Origin: NS-11 sp036505795 | GTDB taxonomy: Bacteria > Nitrospirota > Nitrospiria > Nitrospirales > NS-4 | Reading direction: 5' to 3' | DNA length: 10,951 bases | Assembly (NCBI GenBank): GCA_036505795.1 | Contig: DASXSU010000086.1 | Coordinates: forward strand, 1-10,951 | Part shown: in pieces, positions 1-6,304 of the stretch | Position numbering within the stretch: the stretch's first letter is position 1 | How the letters are laid out: every line of letters begins with the position of its first letter | Made by a program: the position numbers and the translations under genes | The notes under the pieces: model-generated | What the model was told of the DNA's origin: nothing | The model's input: the letters and a program-made list of their open reading frames with translations, nothing else | The model's database searches: none

Positions 1-545
1 ACATGATGAAGGCGGCAGGCATGGATCAACTCTGGCGTCATTCGCTGGGAGTGGCAATGGTCGCCCATGTTATCGCTTTGAAGATTGATCATAAAAATCC
101 GGAGGAGCTTTTTGTCGCCGGTCTGATTCACGATCTGGGGAAGGTCGTCATGTATGTCAAGCTGCCGGAGACCGTTTCCCGGATCGGGCAGGCGGTCCAG
201 GACCGGGACCTCTATATGATGGATGCGGAGCGGGAGATTCTCGGCTTGACGCATGCGGATATTGCCGGGTGGCTGGCCACCGCGTGGCATCTGCCCATCG
301 TGTTGAAAGATCCCATCATGTATCACCATCAGCCGACGCTCGCAAAAGGGGCGCCGATGCAGACGGCCATTGTGCATGTCGCCGATGTGGTCGTGAAGGC
401 CATGGGCTGCGGCTGCTCCGGCGATGATCTCGTGCCGGCGCTGTCCCCGGAGGCCTGGTCTGCGTTGAACCTGAGTGATGAAACCCTCGCTGTCTGTATA
501 GCTCAGGCCGCGAAGGAATTCGAAACCATCGACGATTATCTATGA
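1..545 (+). CDS. HDOD-domain signalling protein, C-terminal part (5' end outside window)
   Basis: This is the C-terminal part of an HDOD protein, a degenerate relative of HD phosphohydrolases found in bacterial signal transduction. The frame is open at the left edge (first full codon at base 3). Two ATGs occur at 3 and 6, but the visible part begins in mid-domain (W-R-H-S-L-G-V-A), so the real start lies upstream. Visible family marks are H-D-L-G-K at about residues 43-47 of the visible part, then G-L-T-H-A-D, a W-x-L-P segment, the paired histidines of Y-H-H-Q-P, and V-A-D-V near residue 127. The metal-binding-type His/Asp residues are therefore mostly kept, but HDOD proteins usually have no proven catalytic activity and act as signalling or scaffold modules. 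The TGA at 543-545 overlaps the ATG of the next gene, suggesting translational coupling with the GGDEF protein. The family is clear; the exact role is unknown. Confidence 0.85.
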   Translation, partial: MMKAAGMDQLWRHSLGVAMVAHVIALKIDHKNPEELFVAGLIHDLGKVVMYVKLPETVSRIGQAVQDRDLYMMDAEREILGLTHADIAGWLATAWHLPIVLKDPIMYHHQPTLAKGAPMQTAIVHVADVVVKAMGCGCSGDDLVPALSPEAWSALNLSDETLAVCIAQAAKEFETIDDYL

Positions 546-1492
546 CGACAACAGCGACCGCGTCACGACGAGTCCTATTACTGCACGGGGACCCGAACGA
601 GGCGTCGCGCCTCAACGAGGTCTTAACGAAGGCCGGATTCGCCGTCGAGATCTCCAGCGAGCCCAATCCAACGCTGGCAGATTTTTTCGATCATCCTCCT
701 TCCATGCTGCTGGTCGCCGAGGGGACGGGCGGGCGGTCCGTAGAGACGCTGGCGCGCGACCTCAAAGCGGATCCCCTGCTTGGCCGTCTGCCGATCGTCT
801 TTCTGATCCGCGACGTACGTGTGGGCGACATCGATTGGGAAACCCTCGCGGTCGATGACTACATCACGATGCCCTATTCCCCCGATGAAGTTGTGCGTCG
901 ATTGCGTTTGTGCCTGAGCCGGATGTCGCGGTCACTTGACGCGAATCCACTGACCGGCCTTCCCGGCAACACCTCCATTCTTTACGAGACGACCCGCCGG
1001 ATCGAAACCGGAAGACCGTTTGCCCTGACCTATCTCGACATCGACAACTTCAAGGCTTTCAACGACCGGTACAGTTATGGCCGGGGAGATGAGGTCTTGG
1101 TGGTGACCAGTCGCCTGGTGAGTACCGCGGTGAGCGAAGGCGCCGGTGCTGATGGCTTTGTCGGACACGTCGGAGGGGACGACTTCGTAATCATGAGTGC
1201 GCCATCGGTGATGGATGGCATTTGCCGGACCATCATCCGGCGGTTCGACCTGGTCATTGCCGATTTCTACGATGAAGAGGACAGGACGCGCGGCTCTATT
1301 GATTCCGTGGATCGTCGCGGCAACCGAGATCAATTCCCGATTATGACCTTGTCGATCGTGACCGTCTCAACGGAGACGCAACAGATTACGCACCCGGGGG
1401 ACATCAGCGAGCGGGTATCACAATTAAAGAAACAGGCCAAGGCCCTGGAGGGAAGCAACTATCTACATGACCGACGAAGCCGATCGCTGTGA
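542..1492 (+). CDS. Pseudo-receiver/GGDEF-type protein (GGDDF motif), putative diguanylate cyclase or c-di-GMP-related regulator
   Basis: A 316-residue cytoplasmic protein with no membrane segment. Residues about 9-125 have a response-regulator receiver fold pattern, but the expected residues are replaced: the acidic pair position reads H15-G16, the phospho-acceptor Asp aligns with A59 (L-L-V-A-E), and the conserved Lys aligns with M110 (I-T-M-P-Y). It is therefore a pseudo-receiver unlikely to be phosphorylated. Residues about 133-300 are a GGDEF-like domain: L-T-G-L-P-G-N, Y-L-D-I-D-N-F with a likely metal-binding Asp at 166, and G-G-D-D-F at 211-215. No RxxD inhibitory site is seen five residues before GGDDF; glycines occupy both positions. 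The domain may still make c-di-GMP without product inhibition, or may only bind nucleotide. The start is the ATG overlapping the upstream TGA (ATGA). The 3' end overlaps the convergent minus-strand gene by 30 bases. Family assignment is strong; activity is inferred. Confidence 0.87.
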   Translation: MTTTATASRRVLLLHGDPNEASRLNEVLTKAGFAVEISSEPNPTLADFFDHPPSMLLVAEGTGGRSVETLARDLKADPLLGRLPIVFLIRDVRVGDIDWETLAVDDYITMPYSPDEVVRRLRLCLSRMSRSLDANPLTGLPGNTSILYETTRRIETGRPFALTYLDIDNFKAFNDRYSYGRGDEVLVVTSRLVSTAVSEGAGADGFVGHVGGDDFVIMSAPSVMDGICRTIIRRFDLVIADFYDEEDRTRGSIDSVDRRGNRDQFPIMTLSIVTVSTETQQITHPGDISERVSQLKKQAKALEGSNYLHDRRSRSL

Positions 1493-1819
1493 CTGCTTGA
1501 CCGTCCGGGCCGCCGCAATCGAACGGGTCAACCGCTTAAACGAGAGGACCGCTTTTTCGATAGACGCGTCCCTGCCGCGGGCGCGGATGGTGTGGGCGAG
1601 GATCTTACAGGCGATATTGAAGCCTTCCTGCCAGTCCTGGTTCTCGTTCAGATCGATAAGCGACTCAGCTAAACGAGCGCACCCTTCGCGCTCGTCGGTG
1701 ACGGCCGTTTTCAGCGTCACAAGGGCTTGGCAGTATTTACACCAACCGTCCTTATGAGACGGCCCGCAGATCGCGACATCGAGGTCAGACTGCAATTCGG
1801 CGGGTTCTTCTGGCGGCAT
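1463..1819 (-). CDS. Small hypothetical cysteine-containing protein
   Basis: A 118-residue protein of no family I can name. It reads right to left, with ATG at 1819-1817 and TAG at 1465-1463. A strong Shine-Dalgarno, GGAGGTGG (complement of 1823-1830), has its GGAGG six bases before the ATG, which supports both the gene and this start. Residues C18, H22, C27 and C30 (C-x3-H-x4-C-x2-C, within C-G-P-S-H and W-C-K-Y-C) could bind a metal. The middle part (R-E-G-C-A-R-L-A-E, then W-Q-E-G-F, then I-R-A-R-G) looks amphipathic and helical, and resembles the general look of small hypothetical proteins with an E-R-E-x-C-A-x-x-A-E start. The C-terminus is basic and serine-rich. There is no signal peptide or membrane segment. 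It is divergent from flgF and convergent with the GGDEF gene. Function unknown; being a real gene is fairly likely. Confidence 0.7.
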   Translation of the reverse strand: MPPEEPAELQSDLDVAICGPSHKDGWCKYCQALVTLKTAVTDEREGCARLAESLIDLNENQDWQEGFNIACKILAHTIRARGRDASIEKAVLSFKRLTRSIAAARTVKQSQRSASSVM

Positions 1820-1822
1820 CGT

Positions 1823-1830
1823 CCACCTCC
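1823..1830 (-). promoter_or_regulatory. Strong ribosome binding site of the minus-strand small gene
   Basis: On the minus strand this reads GGAGGTGG, with GGAGG six bases before the ATG. It decides the start and is the main argument for the minus-strand gene over the plus-strand open frame that overlaps it. Confidence 0.75.
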
Positions 1831-1852
1831 AGATTGAAAGTGGTACAGATGG

Positions 1853-1870
1853 CTAAATAGTACAATTTAG
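1853..1870. promoter_or_regulatory. Palindrome CTAAAT-N6-ATTTAG, possible operator
   Basis: Two perfectly complementary 6-base arms (1853-1858 and 1865-1870) are separated by six bases. The palindrome covers the candidate -10 element of the minus-strand gene, where a repressor would act. It is AT-rich, so chance occurrence is possible. Confidence 0.3.
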
Positions 1871-1885
1871 TAAAATGCGGATCAA
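1857..1885 (-). promoter_or_regulatory. Candidate sigma-70-type promoter of the minus-strand small gene
   Basis: On the minus strand, TTGATC (1885-1880) is followed after 17 bases by TACTAT (1862-1857). Each hexamer matches consensus at four of six positions. Transcription would start near 1850, leaving a leader of about 30 bases with the strong ribosome binding site. The placement is right but the hexamers are only fair; a perfect TTGACA at 1903-1898 has no good -10 partner at normal spacing. Confidence 0.4.
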
Positions 1886-1889
1886 GATT

Positions 1890-2015
1890 TAAAATGGTGT
1901 CAAAGGTTTGGCCGTCTGTTGCGGTCTGACCGTCTCTTCCGCCCGGCAAAATCCTCCTAGGTCTGCCAGGACGGAGAGGCGAGGGACCCAGCCGGGACCA
2001 CCCAGTCTCTGTGCA
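1890..2015. other. Gene-free GC-rich segment with self-complementary parts
   Basis: This is the middle of the 332-base region between the minus-strand gene and flgF. It is GC-rich between two AT-rich flanks. CCCGGC (1942-1947) can pair with GCCGGG (1991-1996), enclosing a smaller TCCT/AGGA pairing (1952-1955 with 1968-1971). An 11-base palindrome CGGTC-T-GACCG lies at 1922-1932. No coding frame here looks real, and I cannot assign it to an RNA family. It could hold activator sites, a structured leader or a small RNA, or be remnant sequence. Confidence 0.3.
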
Positions 2016-2023
2016 GTTAAATA

Positions 2024-2049
2024 CCATATATACACTTAGATAAATATGG
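2024..2049. promoter_or_regulatory. Inverted repeat CCATAT-N14-ATATGG, possible activator site
   Basis: CCATAT (2024-2029) and ATATGG (2044-2049) form perfect 6-base arms, extending to 8 of 10 matching if two flanking positions are included. It lies about 85-110 bases upstream of the predicted flgF transcription start, the usual distance for an enhancer-binding activator of a sigma-54 promoter. The site is inferred from symmetry and position only. Confidence 0.3.
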
Positions 2050-2108
2050 CTATGCTAGGGGTTGTATCTATCCACTGAGTCCGCCTCAAGCCTCCGACAG
2101 CTTTTTAA

Positions 2109-2123
2109 GGGCACATGTCTTGC
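2109..2123 (+). promoter_or_regulatory. Sigma-54 (-24/-12) promoter for flgF operon
   Basis: The sequence GGGCAC-N5-TTGC has the -24 GG at 2110-2111 and the -12 GC at 2122-2123, with exactly ten bases between them as sigma-54 promoters require. It differs from TGGCAC-N5-TTGC at one position. Transcription should begin near 2135, leaving a short leader of about 17 bases with GGAGAG (2142-2147) before the flgF ATG at 2152. Sigma-54 control of rod and ring genes with an enhancer-binding activator is known in many polarly flagellated bacteria. Confidence 0.72.
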
Positions 2124-2151
2124 TATCTATAACCAGCAACTGGAGAGAAAA

Positions 2152-2874
2152 ATGGATCGAGGTGTCTACGCAATCGTATCGGGAGCCATCGTGCAGGAGC
2201 GCCGGATGGACGTTGTTGCTAGAAATTTAGCCAATAGCCAGACCGTCGGTTACAAAGGCGAGAAAATCCTGTTCACCACGGTGCTCGCCAAGTCGGTCGC
2301 CGGCAGTCACCAGCCGAAAACACAGGGAGATAAAGTGTTCAGCCGGATTAGCGGCACGGCCATGGATTGGAAGGGCGGAACGGCGCGGCAGACGGGCAAT
2401 ACCATGGATCTCGCCCTGGAAGGTAAAGGATTGTTCGTAATCCAGACGCCAAATGGGCCGGAATATACGAGGAGCGGCAATTTTATCGTGAATCAGACAC
2501 GCCAATTAGCGACGATGGACGGCATGCCGGTCCTTGGTCAATCGGGACCAATGGTGATTCCACCCGGCAAACTGTTGGTCAATCCTCAGGGAGAAGTGAC
2601 GGTGGACGGCGGGGCTGTTGATACCCTCAAGGTGATGCAGTTCAAGGACTTGGCATCTGCCACGAGGGCGGGGGAACGTTTCAAAGGGGCGGTTGAGCCT
2701 TCTCCAGAAACGATGATCGTGCAAGGCAACCTGGAAGAATCGAATGTGAATGCCATCGAACAGATGATAGCGATGGTGGATCTCAACCGGCAGTACGAAG
2801 CAGCCCAGAAGGTCATCCAGTCAATGGACGACGCGACGAAGCAAGCCGTGAATGATCTCGCGCGACCGGTTTGA
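2152..2874 (+). CDS. flgF: Flagellar basal-body proximal rod protein FlgF
   Basis: A 240-residue rod protein exported by the flagellar type III system without a cleaved signal. The N-terminal rod signature is clear: S-G-A-I at 10-13 and A-R-N-L-A-N-S-Q-T-V-G-Y-K at about 23-35. The middle holds the L-A-L-E-G-K-G-L-F-V segment and the Y-T-R-S-G-N-F motif shared by rod and hook proteins. The C-terminus has N-L-E-E-S-N-V-N and a helical Y-E-A-A-Q-K tail that packs in the rod core. It is shorter than the following FlgG and lacks the FlgG-specific segment after residue 45, which makes it FlgF. The frame is open back to a TTG at 2062, but that extension covers the sigma-54 promoter; ATG 2152 has GGAGAG four bases upstream and gives the normal family N-terminus. 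First gene of the operon. Confidence 0.93.
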   Translation: MDRGVYAIVSGAIVQERRMDVVARNLANSQTVGYKGEKILFTTVLAKSVAGSHQPKTQGDKVFSRISGTAMDWKGGTARQTGNTMDLALEGKGLFVIQTPNGPEYTRSGNFIVNQTRQLATMDGMPVLGQSGPMVIPPGKLLVNPQGEVTVDGGAVDTLKVMQFKDLASATRAGERFKGAVEPSPETMIVQGNLEESNVNAIEQMIAMVDLNRQYEAAQKVIQSMDDATKQAVNDLARPV

Positions 2875-2919
2875 TGAGAATATGAACATGTCACGCATAA
2901 CGAAATTCGGAGGCCAAAG

Positions 2920-3708
2920 ATGATTAGGGCAATGTGGACTGCGGCATCGGGCATGGCCGCGCAACAACTCAACATGGACGTACTCGCGCACAATCTTGCG
3001 AACTCGAACACCGTCGGCTTCAAACGCAGCCGCGCTGATTTCCAGGACATGCTCTATCAAACGTTGCGGTCGCCGGGGGCCAGTGCCTCTGCCGCCACAA
3101 CGTTGCCGACAGGCATTCAGCTCGGCACGGGTGTACGGGCTGTCGCTGTCCAGAAAATCTTCTCCCCCGGTAGTCTCCAACAGACCCAAAACGATCTGGA
3201 TATCGCGATCGAGGGCGACGGGTTCTTTCAAGTGAGCCGTCCTGACGGCACGATTGCCTATACGCGAAGCGGCGCGTTCAAAAAGAACGCCACGGGCGCG
3301 GTCGTCACCTCGGACGGAGATCCGGTGCTGCCGAATATCACCGTGCCTGCTAACACGATCAAGCTCACAATCGGAAGCGACGGCACCATCTCGGTGCTCG
3401 CCGCGGGTGCCACGACGACAAGCCAGGTGGGCTCGCTGGAGCTCGCGCGTTTCGACAATCCGGGCGGGCTCGACGCGCAAGGCAGCAATTTATTCCTGCC
3501 GTCAGGGGCGTCGGGAGATCCGACGACTGGAGCGCCCGGAAGCCCGGGATTCGGCACCCTCGCCCAGGGCTTCCTTGAGAGCTCGAATGTGAACATTGCG
3601 GAAGAAATGGTCAACATGATCATTGGACAACGCAGCTACGAGATCAATGCGAAAGCGGTGCAGACGTGCGATGAAATGCTGCAGACCGCCAATGGAATCA
3701 AGAGGTGA
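2920..3708 (+). CDS. flgG: Flagellar basal-body distal rod protein FlgG
   Basis: A 262-residue distal rod protein, the usual length. It forms the part of the rod that passes through the P and L rings. The N-terminus has M-I-R-A-M-W-T-A-A-S-G-M and A-H-N-L-A-N-S-N-T-V-G-F-K (23-35), followed by the FlgG-typical segment D-F-Q-D-M-L-Y-Q and T-L-P-T-G-I-Q-L-G-T-G-V that separates it from FlgF. Later motifs are I-E-G-D-G-F-F-Q and Y-T-R-S-G-A-F. The C-terminus has F-L-E-S-S-N-V-N-I-A-E-E-M-V and the Y-E-I-N-A-K-A-V-Q tail with D-E-M-L-Q. GGAGG at 2909-2913 lies six bases before the ATG. There are 45 bases between flgF and flgG, and the stop overlaps the start region of flgA. Confidence 0.96.
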   Translation: MIRAMWTAASGMAAQQLNMDVLAHNLANSNTVGFKRSRADFQDMLYQTLRSPGASASAATTLPTGIQLGTGVRAVAVQKIFSPGSLQQTQNDLDIAIEGDGFFQVSRPDGTIAYTRSGAFKKNATGAVVTSDGDPVLPNITVPANTIKLTIGSDGTISVLAAGATTTSQVGSLELARFDNPGGLDAQGSNLFLPSGASGDPTTGAPGSPGFGTLAQGFLESSNVNIAEEMVNMIIGQRSYEINAKAVQTCDEMLQTANGIKR

Positions 3709-3713
3709 TGAGG

Positions 3714-4406
3714 ATGCGGGGACCTAAAACCTTCCTCATAGGCTCGATCGCGTTCCTGGCCGGCCTCTTTCTCGGCACGGCAGCCCTTTCCGCGGAGAAG
3801 GTGAAGACGTCGCATGAAGAGGTTATACCAACCGCGATCCGGGCGTACGTCGCGAATAATCTGCAGATTGAACCCGCGGCGGTGACCGTGCGAATCATGT
3901 CATCGCTGGACGGTCTGGTCCTTCGGCCCATTCCAGCCATCAGCCATCTCGGTTCGGGGGCTCCTGTCGGTCGGGTGACATTTTTGATGGGAACCGCCCG
4001 CATACAAGCGGAAGTGGAGGCAGTCAAAGAGGTCGTGGTCGCTTCGCGTTTTCTGCGTCGCAATCAGCTCGTGGAGGAGGGGGACTTGACGATGACCGCC
4101 ATTCGATTGGCCTGGCCGGCGGGCCACTATATCGACAATCCTGATCTGGCGGTCGGAAAACGGGTTACCCGAAGCATTTCCGCGCGTCTTCCCCTCACGC
4201 AGGATGCGCTTGGCCAGCCGTATATGATCAAGCAAGGCGCGCGCATCACCATTCAGTACGTGCACGGGGCACTCAAGGTCCTCGCTCTCGGCACCGCCAA
4301 AGAAGATGGGGCGGCCGGCGCCAGTATCCGTGTCTCGAATCTGGATTCGAAAAAGGACCTGTGGGCGCGGGTAGTGGACAGTGAGACTGTCCAGGTAGGG
4401 CCATAA
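3714..4406 (+). CDS. flgA: Flagellar P-ring assembly chaperone FlgA
   Basis: A periplasmic chaperone that assists FlgI assembly into the P ring. The N-terminus is a signal peptide: basic M-R-G-P-K, a hydrophobic stretch to about residue 22, and likely cleavage after A-L-S-A at residue 27. The C-terminal half is a SAF/FlgA-type domain: V-V-A-S-R-F-L-R-R-N-Q-L-V, G-D-L, G-K-R-V-T-R-S-I, L-P-L-T, then I-K-Q-G-A-R-I-T-I, A-L-G-T-A-K-E-D-G-A-A-G and I-R-V-S-N-L-D-S-K-K. Length is about 230 residues. In-frame starts exist at GTG 3705, ATG 3708 and ATG 3714. I prefer 3714 because AGAGGTG sits at proper spacing before it; the others overlap the flgG stop and would add two or three residues. It is directly followed by flgH after two bases. 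Confidence 0.92.
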   Translation: MRGPKTFLIGSIAFLAGLFLGTAALSAEKVKTSHEEVIPTAIRAYVANNLQIEPAAVTVRIMSSLDGLVLRPIPAISHLGSGAPVGRVTFLMGTARIQAEVEAVKEVVVASRFLRRNQLVEEGDLTMTAIRLAWPAGHYIDNPDLAVGKRVTRSISARLPLTQDALGQPYMIKQGARITIQYVHGALKVLALGTAKEDGAAGASIRVSNLDSKKDLWARVVDSETVQVGP

Positions 4407-4408
4407 TC

Positions 4409-5131
4409 ATGAAGCGATTCAGAAATCCCTCATTTCCTATCGGCAACACAGCGATCCTCTTCGTGACACTGATCATGTTCTTCGGATGCTCCTGGGCTAG
4501 GCCGGCCGTGACGACAACGCCGCCGCCTAAAGAAGCCGCGGCCGCGCCTTCCTTCTCGGAGCCGACACCCGGCTCTCTCTGGAGTGATAACGGAGAGCTC
4601 GCCCGGCTCTATTCGGATAACCGGGCTTCCCGCGTCGGAGATATCGTGACAATTCGCATCACAGAAAATGCCAGCGGCGCCAAGACGGCGAGCACCAAGA
4701 CTGCCAAGGACAGCTCAATGGATAGCGCCTTTAGCGGCAACTTCAACAGTTTCTTCGGGCTGCCGGCGCGCGTCCTCGGCTTTTTGAGTCCCAGCGCCAG
4801 TGCGAAGATCGCGACGAAGGACAGTTATGCCGGCAACGGGACAACGACCCGCAACGACCAGTTGACGGCGAGCATGACCGCGATGGTCATGGAGGTGTAC
4901 CCCAATGGCAACCTCAAGATCCTCGGTCATCGCGAAGTCGTGGTGAACAGTGAACGCCAGACAATGGAAGTGACCGGCATCGTCCGCCCAATCGATGTTG
5001 ATTCAAGGAATACCGTGCAGTCGACCGCCATTGCCGATGCAAAGATATCTTATAGCGGTTTCGGGGTCGTGGACGACAAACAGCACCCGGGTTGGCTCGG
5101 GCGCGTTTTTAATTTCATTTCCCCCTTCTAA
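4409..5131 (+). CDS. flgH: Flagellar L-ring lipoprotein FlgH
   Basis: A 240-residue outer-membrane lipoprotein that forms the L ring around the distal rod. The N-terminus is basic (K-R-F-R) followed by a hydrophobic segment ending in M-F-F-G-C, a lipobox with the lipidated Cys at 27. The mature protein starts with a proline/alanine-rich linker, then the family signature G-S-L-W-S-D-N, A-R-L-Y-S-D-N-R-A and V-G-D-I-V-T-I-R-I. The C-terminal part has G-N-L-K-I-L-G-H-R-E-V, V-N-S-E-R-Q and I-V-R-P-I-D-V-D-S-R-N-T-V, ending in G-W-L-G-R-V-F. The ATG lies two bases after the flgA stop, with a weak AGGTAGGG about eight bases before it, which suggests translational coupling. Its presence is direct evidence of an outer membrane. 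Confidence 0.95.
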   Translation: MKRFRNPSFPIGNTAILFVTLIMFFGCSWARPAVTTTPPPKEAAAAPSFSEPTPGSLWSDNGELARLYSDNRASRVGDIVTIRITENASGAKTASTKTAKDSSMDSAFSGNFNSFFGLPARVLGFLSPSASAKIATKDSYAGNGTTTRNDQLTASMTAMVMEVYPNGNLKILGHREVVVNSERQTMEVTGIVRPIDVDSRNTVQSTAIADAKISYSGFGVVDDKQHPGWLGRVFNFISPF

Positions 5132-5140
5132 GGAGTACGC

Positions 5141-6304
5141 ATGCATCGTCATACCGAGCGGTTGAAAAAGACTCTTAAAACTTTCAAAAAAGTTACCGGC
5201 CCACTGTTGGTTCTGATCGCGGCTCTGCTCTCATGGACGCCCGCCGAGGCATCTCGCATCAAAGATGTGGCCAGTATTGAGGGAGTCCGCGAAAACCAGT
5301 TGATCGGGTATGGCTTAATAAGCGGCCTGCGCACCACCGGCGACAGCGTCGTCGGAGCGCCCTTCACGATTCAAAGTTTGATCAGCATGATGAATCGGAT
5401 GGGCGTGAATCTGACGCTTGATCCTAAACAGATCACTGCGAAGAATGTGGCCGCCGTCATCGTGACCGCGAGGCTCCCGCCGTTTGCCAAGCCGGGCTCC
5501 TTGATCGACGTCGTAGTCTCTTCTATCGGCGACGCCAAAAGCTTACAGGGTGGCACGCTGCTGATGACCCCCTTGAAGGCGCCCGACGGGCAGATCTACG
5601 CCGTTGCGCAGGGCCCCGTGACGTTGGGTGGATATATCGGGGGCAAAGCAGGTGACACGACAACGAAAAACCATACCAATGTCGGCCGAGTCCCGAACGG
5701 GGCGATGGTCGAGCGGGAAGTGAAGACCGATCTTGCCACCTGGGAGTCGATCTCAGTCGTCCTGCATCAGCCTGATTTCACTACCGCACTTCGCCTTTCA
5801 GAAGCCGTCGATCATGTATTTGGCAAGGAAACCGCGCAACCCCTGAGCGCTGGCGTGGTCCGCGTGAACGTGCCGAGGGACTATCAAGGACGAATGGTGC
5901 AGTACCTGGCGGCGGTTGAAAGCCTCGATGTGGAAGTGGACCAGCGCGCGCGTGTGATCGTCAACGAACGCACCGGTACGGTCGTGATGGGCGGGCACGT
6001 GCGAATCTCCACGGTCGCTGTTGCCCACGGCAATCTCACGATCCAGGTCAAAACGAAGCTGGATGTCTCTCAGCCCGGCGCTCCCTTGATCGGAAATGCT
6101 GCCGGCCAAACCGTTGTGACCCCGGAGGTGGAGACCACAGTCAAAGAGGATCCGGCGAGATTCATGCTGCTTGAACAGTCCGTGACTCTGAGCGATGTCG
6201 TTCGCGGTCTGAATTCGGTCGGGATCACGCCAAGGGACATCGTGGCCATCTTACAAGCGCTCAAGGCGGCGGGTGCTCTGCAGGCAGACTTGGAGATCAT
6301 CTAA
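5141..6304 (+). CDS. flgI: Flagellar P-ring protein FlgI
   Basis: A 387-residue precursor of the P ring, which sits in the peptidoglycan layer around the rod. The signal peptide has a basic N-terminus (several K and R), a hydrophobic core L-L-V-L-I-A-A-L-L and likely cleavage after P-A-E-A near residue 37. The mature protein starts with the family pattern R-I-K-D-V-A-S-I-E-G-V-R-E-N-Q-L and G-Y-G-L-I-S-G-L-R-T-T-G-D. Further motifs are K-N-V-A-A-V-I-V-T-A, L-P-P-F-A-K-P-G, D-A-K-S-L-Q-G-G-T-L and L-M-T-P-L. The C-terminal half has N-E-R-T-G-T-V-V-M-G and ends with P-R-D-I-V-A-I-L-Q-A-L. I see no cysteines, so the intramolecular disulfide known for E. coli FlgI is absent. AGGAG (5131-5135) overlaps the flgH stop, five bases before the ATG. 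Confidence 0.96.
   Translation: MHRHTERLKKTLKTFKKVTGPLLVLIAALLSWTPAEASRIKDVASIEGVRENQLIGYGLISGLRTTGDSVVGAPFTIQSLISMMNRMGVNLTLDPKQITAKNVAAVIVTARLPPFAKPGSLIDVVVSSIGDAKSLQGGTLLMTPLKAPDGQIYAVAQGPVTLGGYIGGKAGDTTTKNHTNVGRVPNGAMVEREVKTDLATWESISVVLHQPDFTTALRLSEAVDHVFGKETAQPLSAGVVRVNVPRDYQGRMVQYLAAVESLDVEVDQRARVIVNERTGTVVMGGHVRISTVAVAHGNLTIQVKTKLDVSQPGAPLIGNAAGQTVVTPEVETTVKEDPARFMLLEQSVTLSDVVRGLNSVGITPRDIVAILQALKAAGALQADLEII

Noticed and set aside
1467..1757. Plus-strand open frame of 96 codons opposite the small minus-strand gene
   Set aside because: No good ribosome binding site, unusual composition, and the minus-strand gene has a strong GGAGG and more protein-like sequence.
1941..1997. Resemblance to a c-di-GMP-I (GEMM) riboswitch core
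   Set aside because: GGCAAA, a GACGGAGAGGC stretch and AGCCGGG recall the family, but the conserved GACGCAAAGCC, the GNRA loop with its receptor and a real second stem are missing. Promoter placement also does not put it in a gene leader.
1785..2027. Minus-strand open frame of 80 codons across the regulatory region
   Set aside because: It overlaps the start of the better-supported small gene, is rich in R, G and P from GC-rich DNA, and no clear start signal is seen.
2062..2151. N-terminal extension of flgF beginning at TTG 2062
   Set aside because: It adds 30 residues absent from the family, covers the sigma-54 promoter, and ATG 2152 has its own ribosome binding site.
2821..3480. Long minus-strand open frame opposite flgG
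   Set aside because: It is antisense to a clear FlgG, Arg/His-rich, and typical of a shadow frame in GC-rich coding DNA.
5551..5565. TGGCACG inside flgI as a sigma-54 promoter
   Set aside because: The -12 position reads AT instead of GC, and it lies in a conserved FlgI coding stretch.
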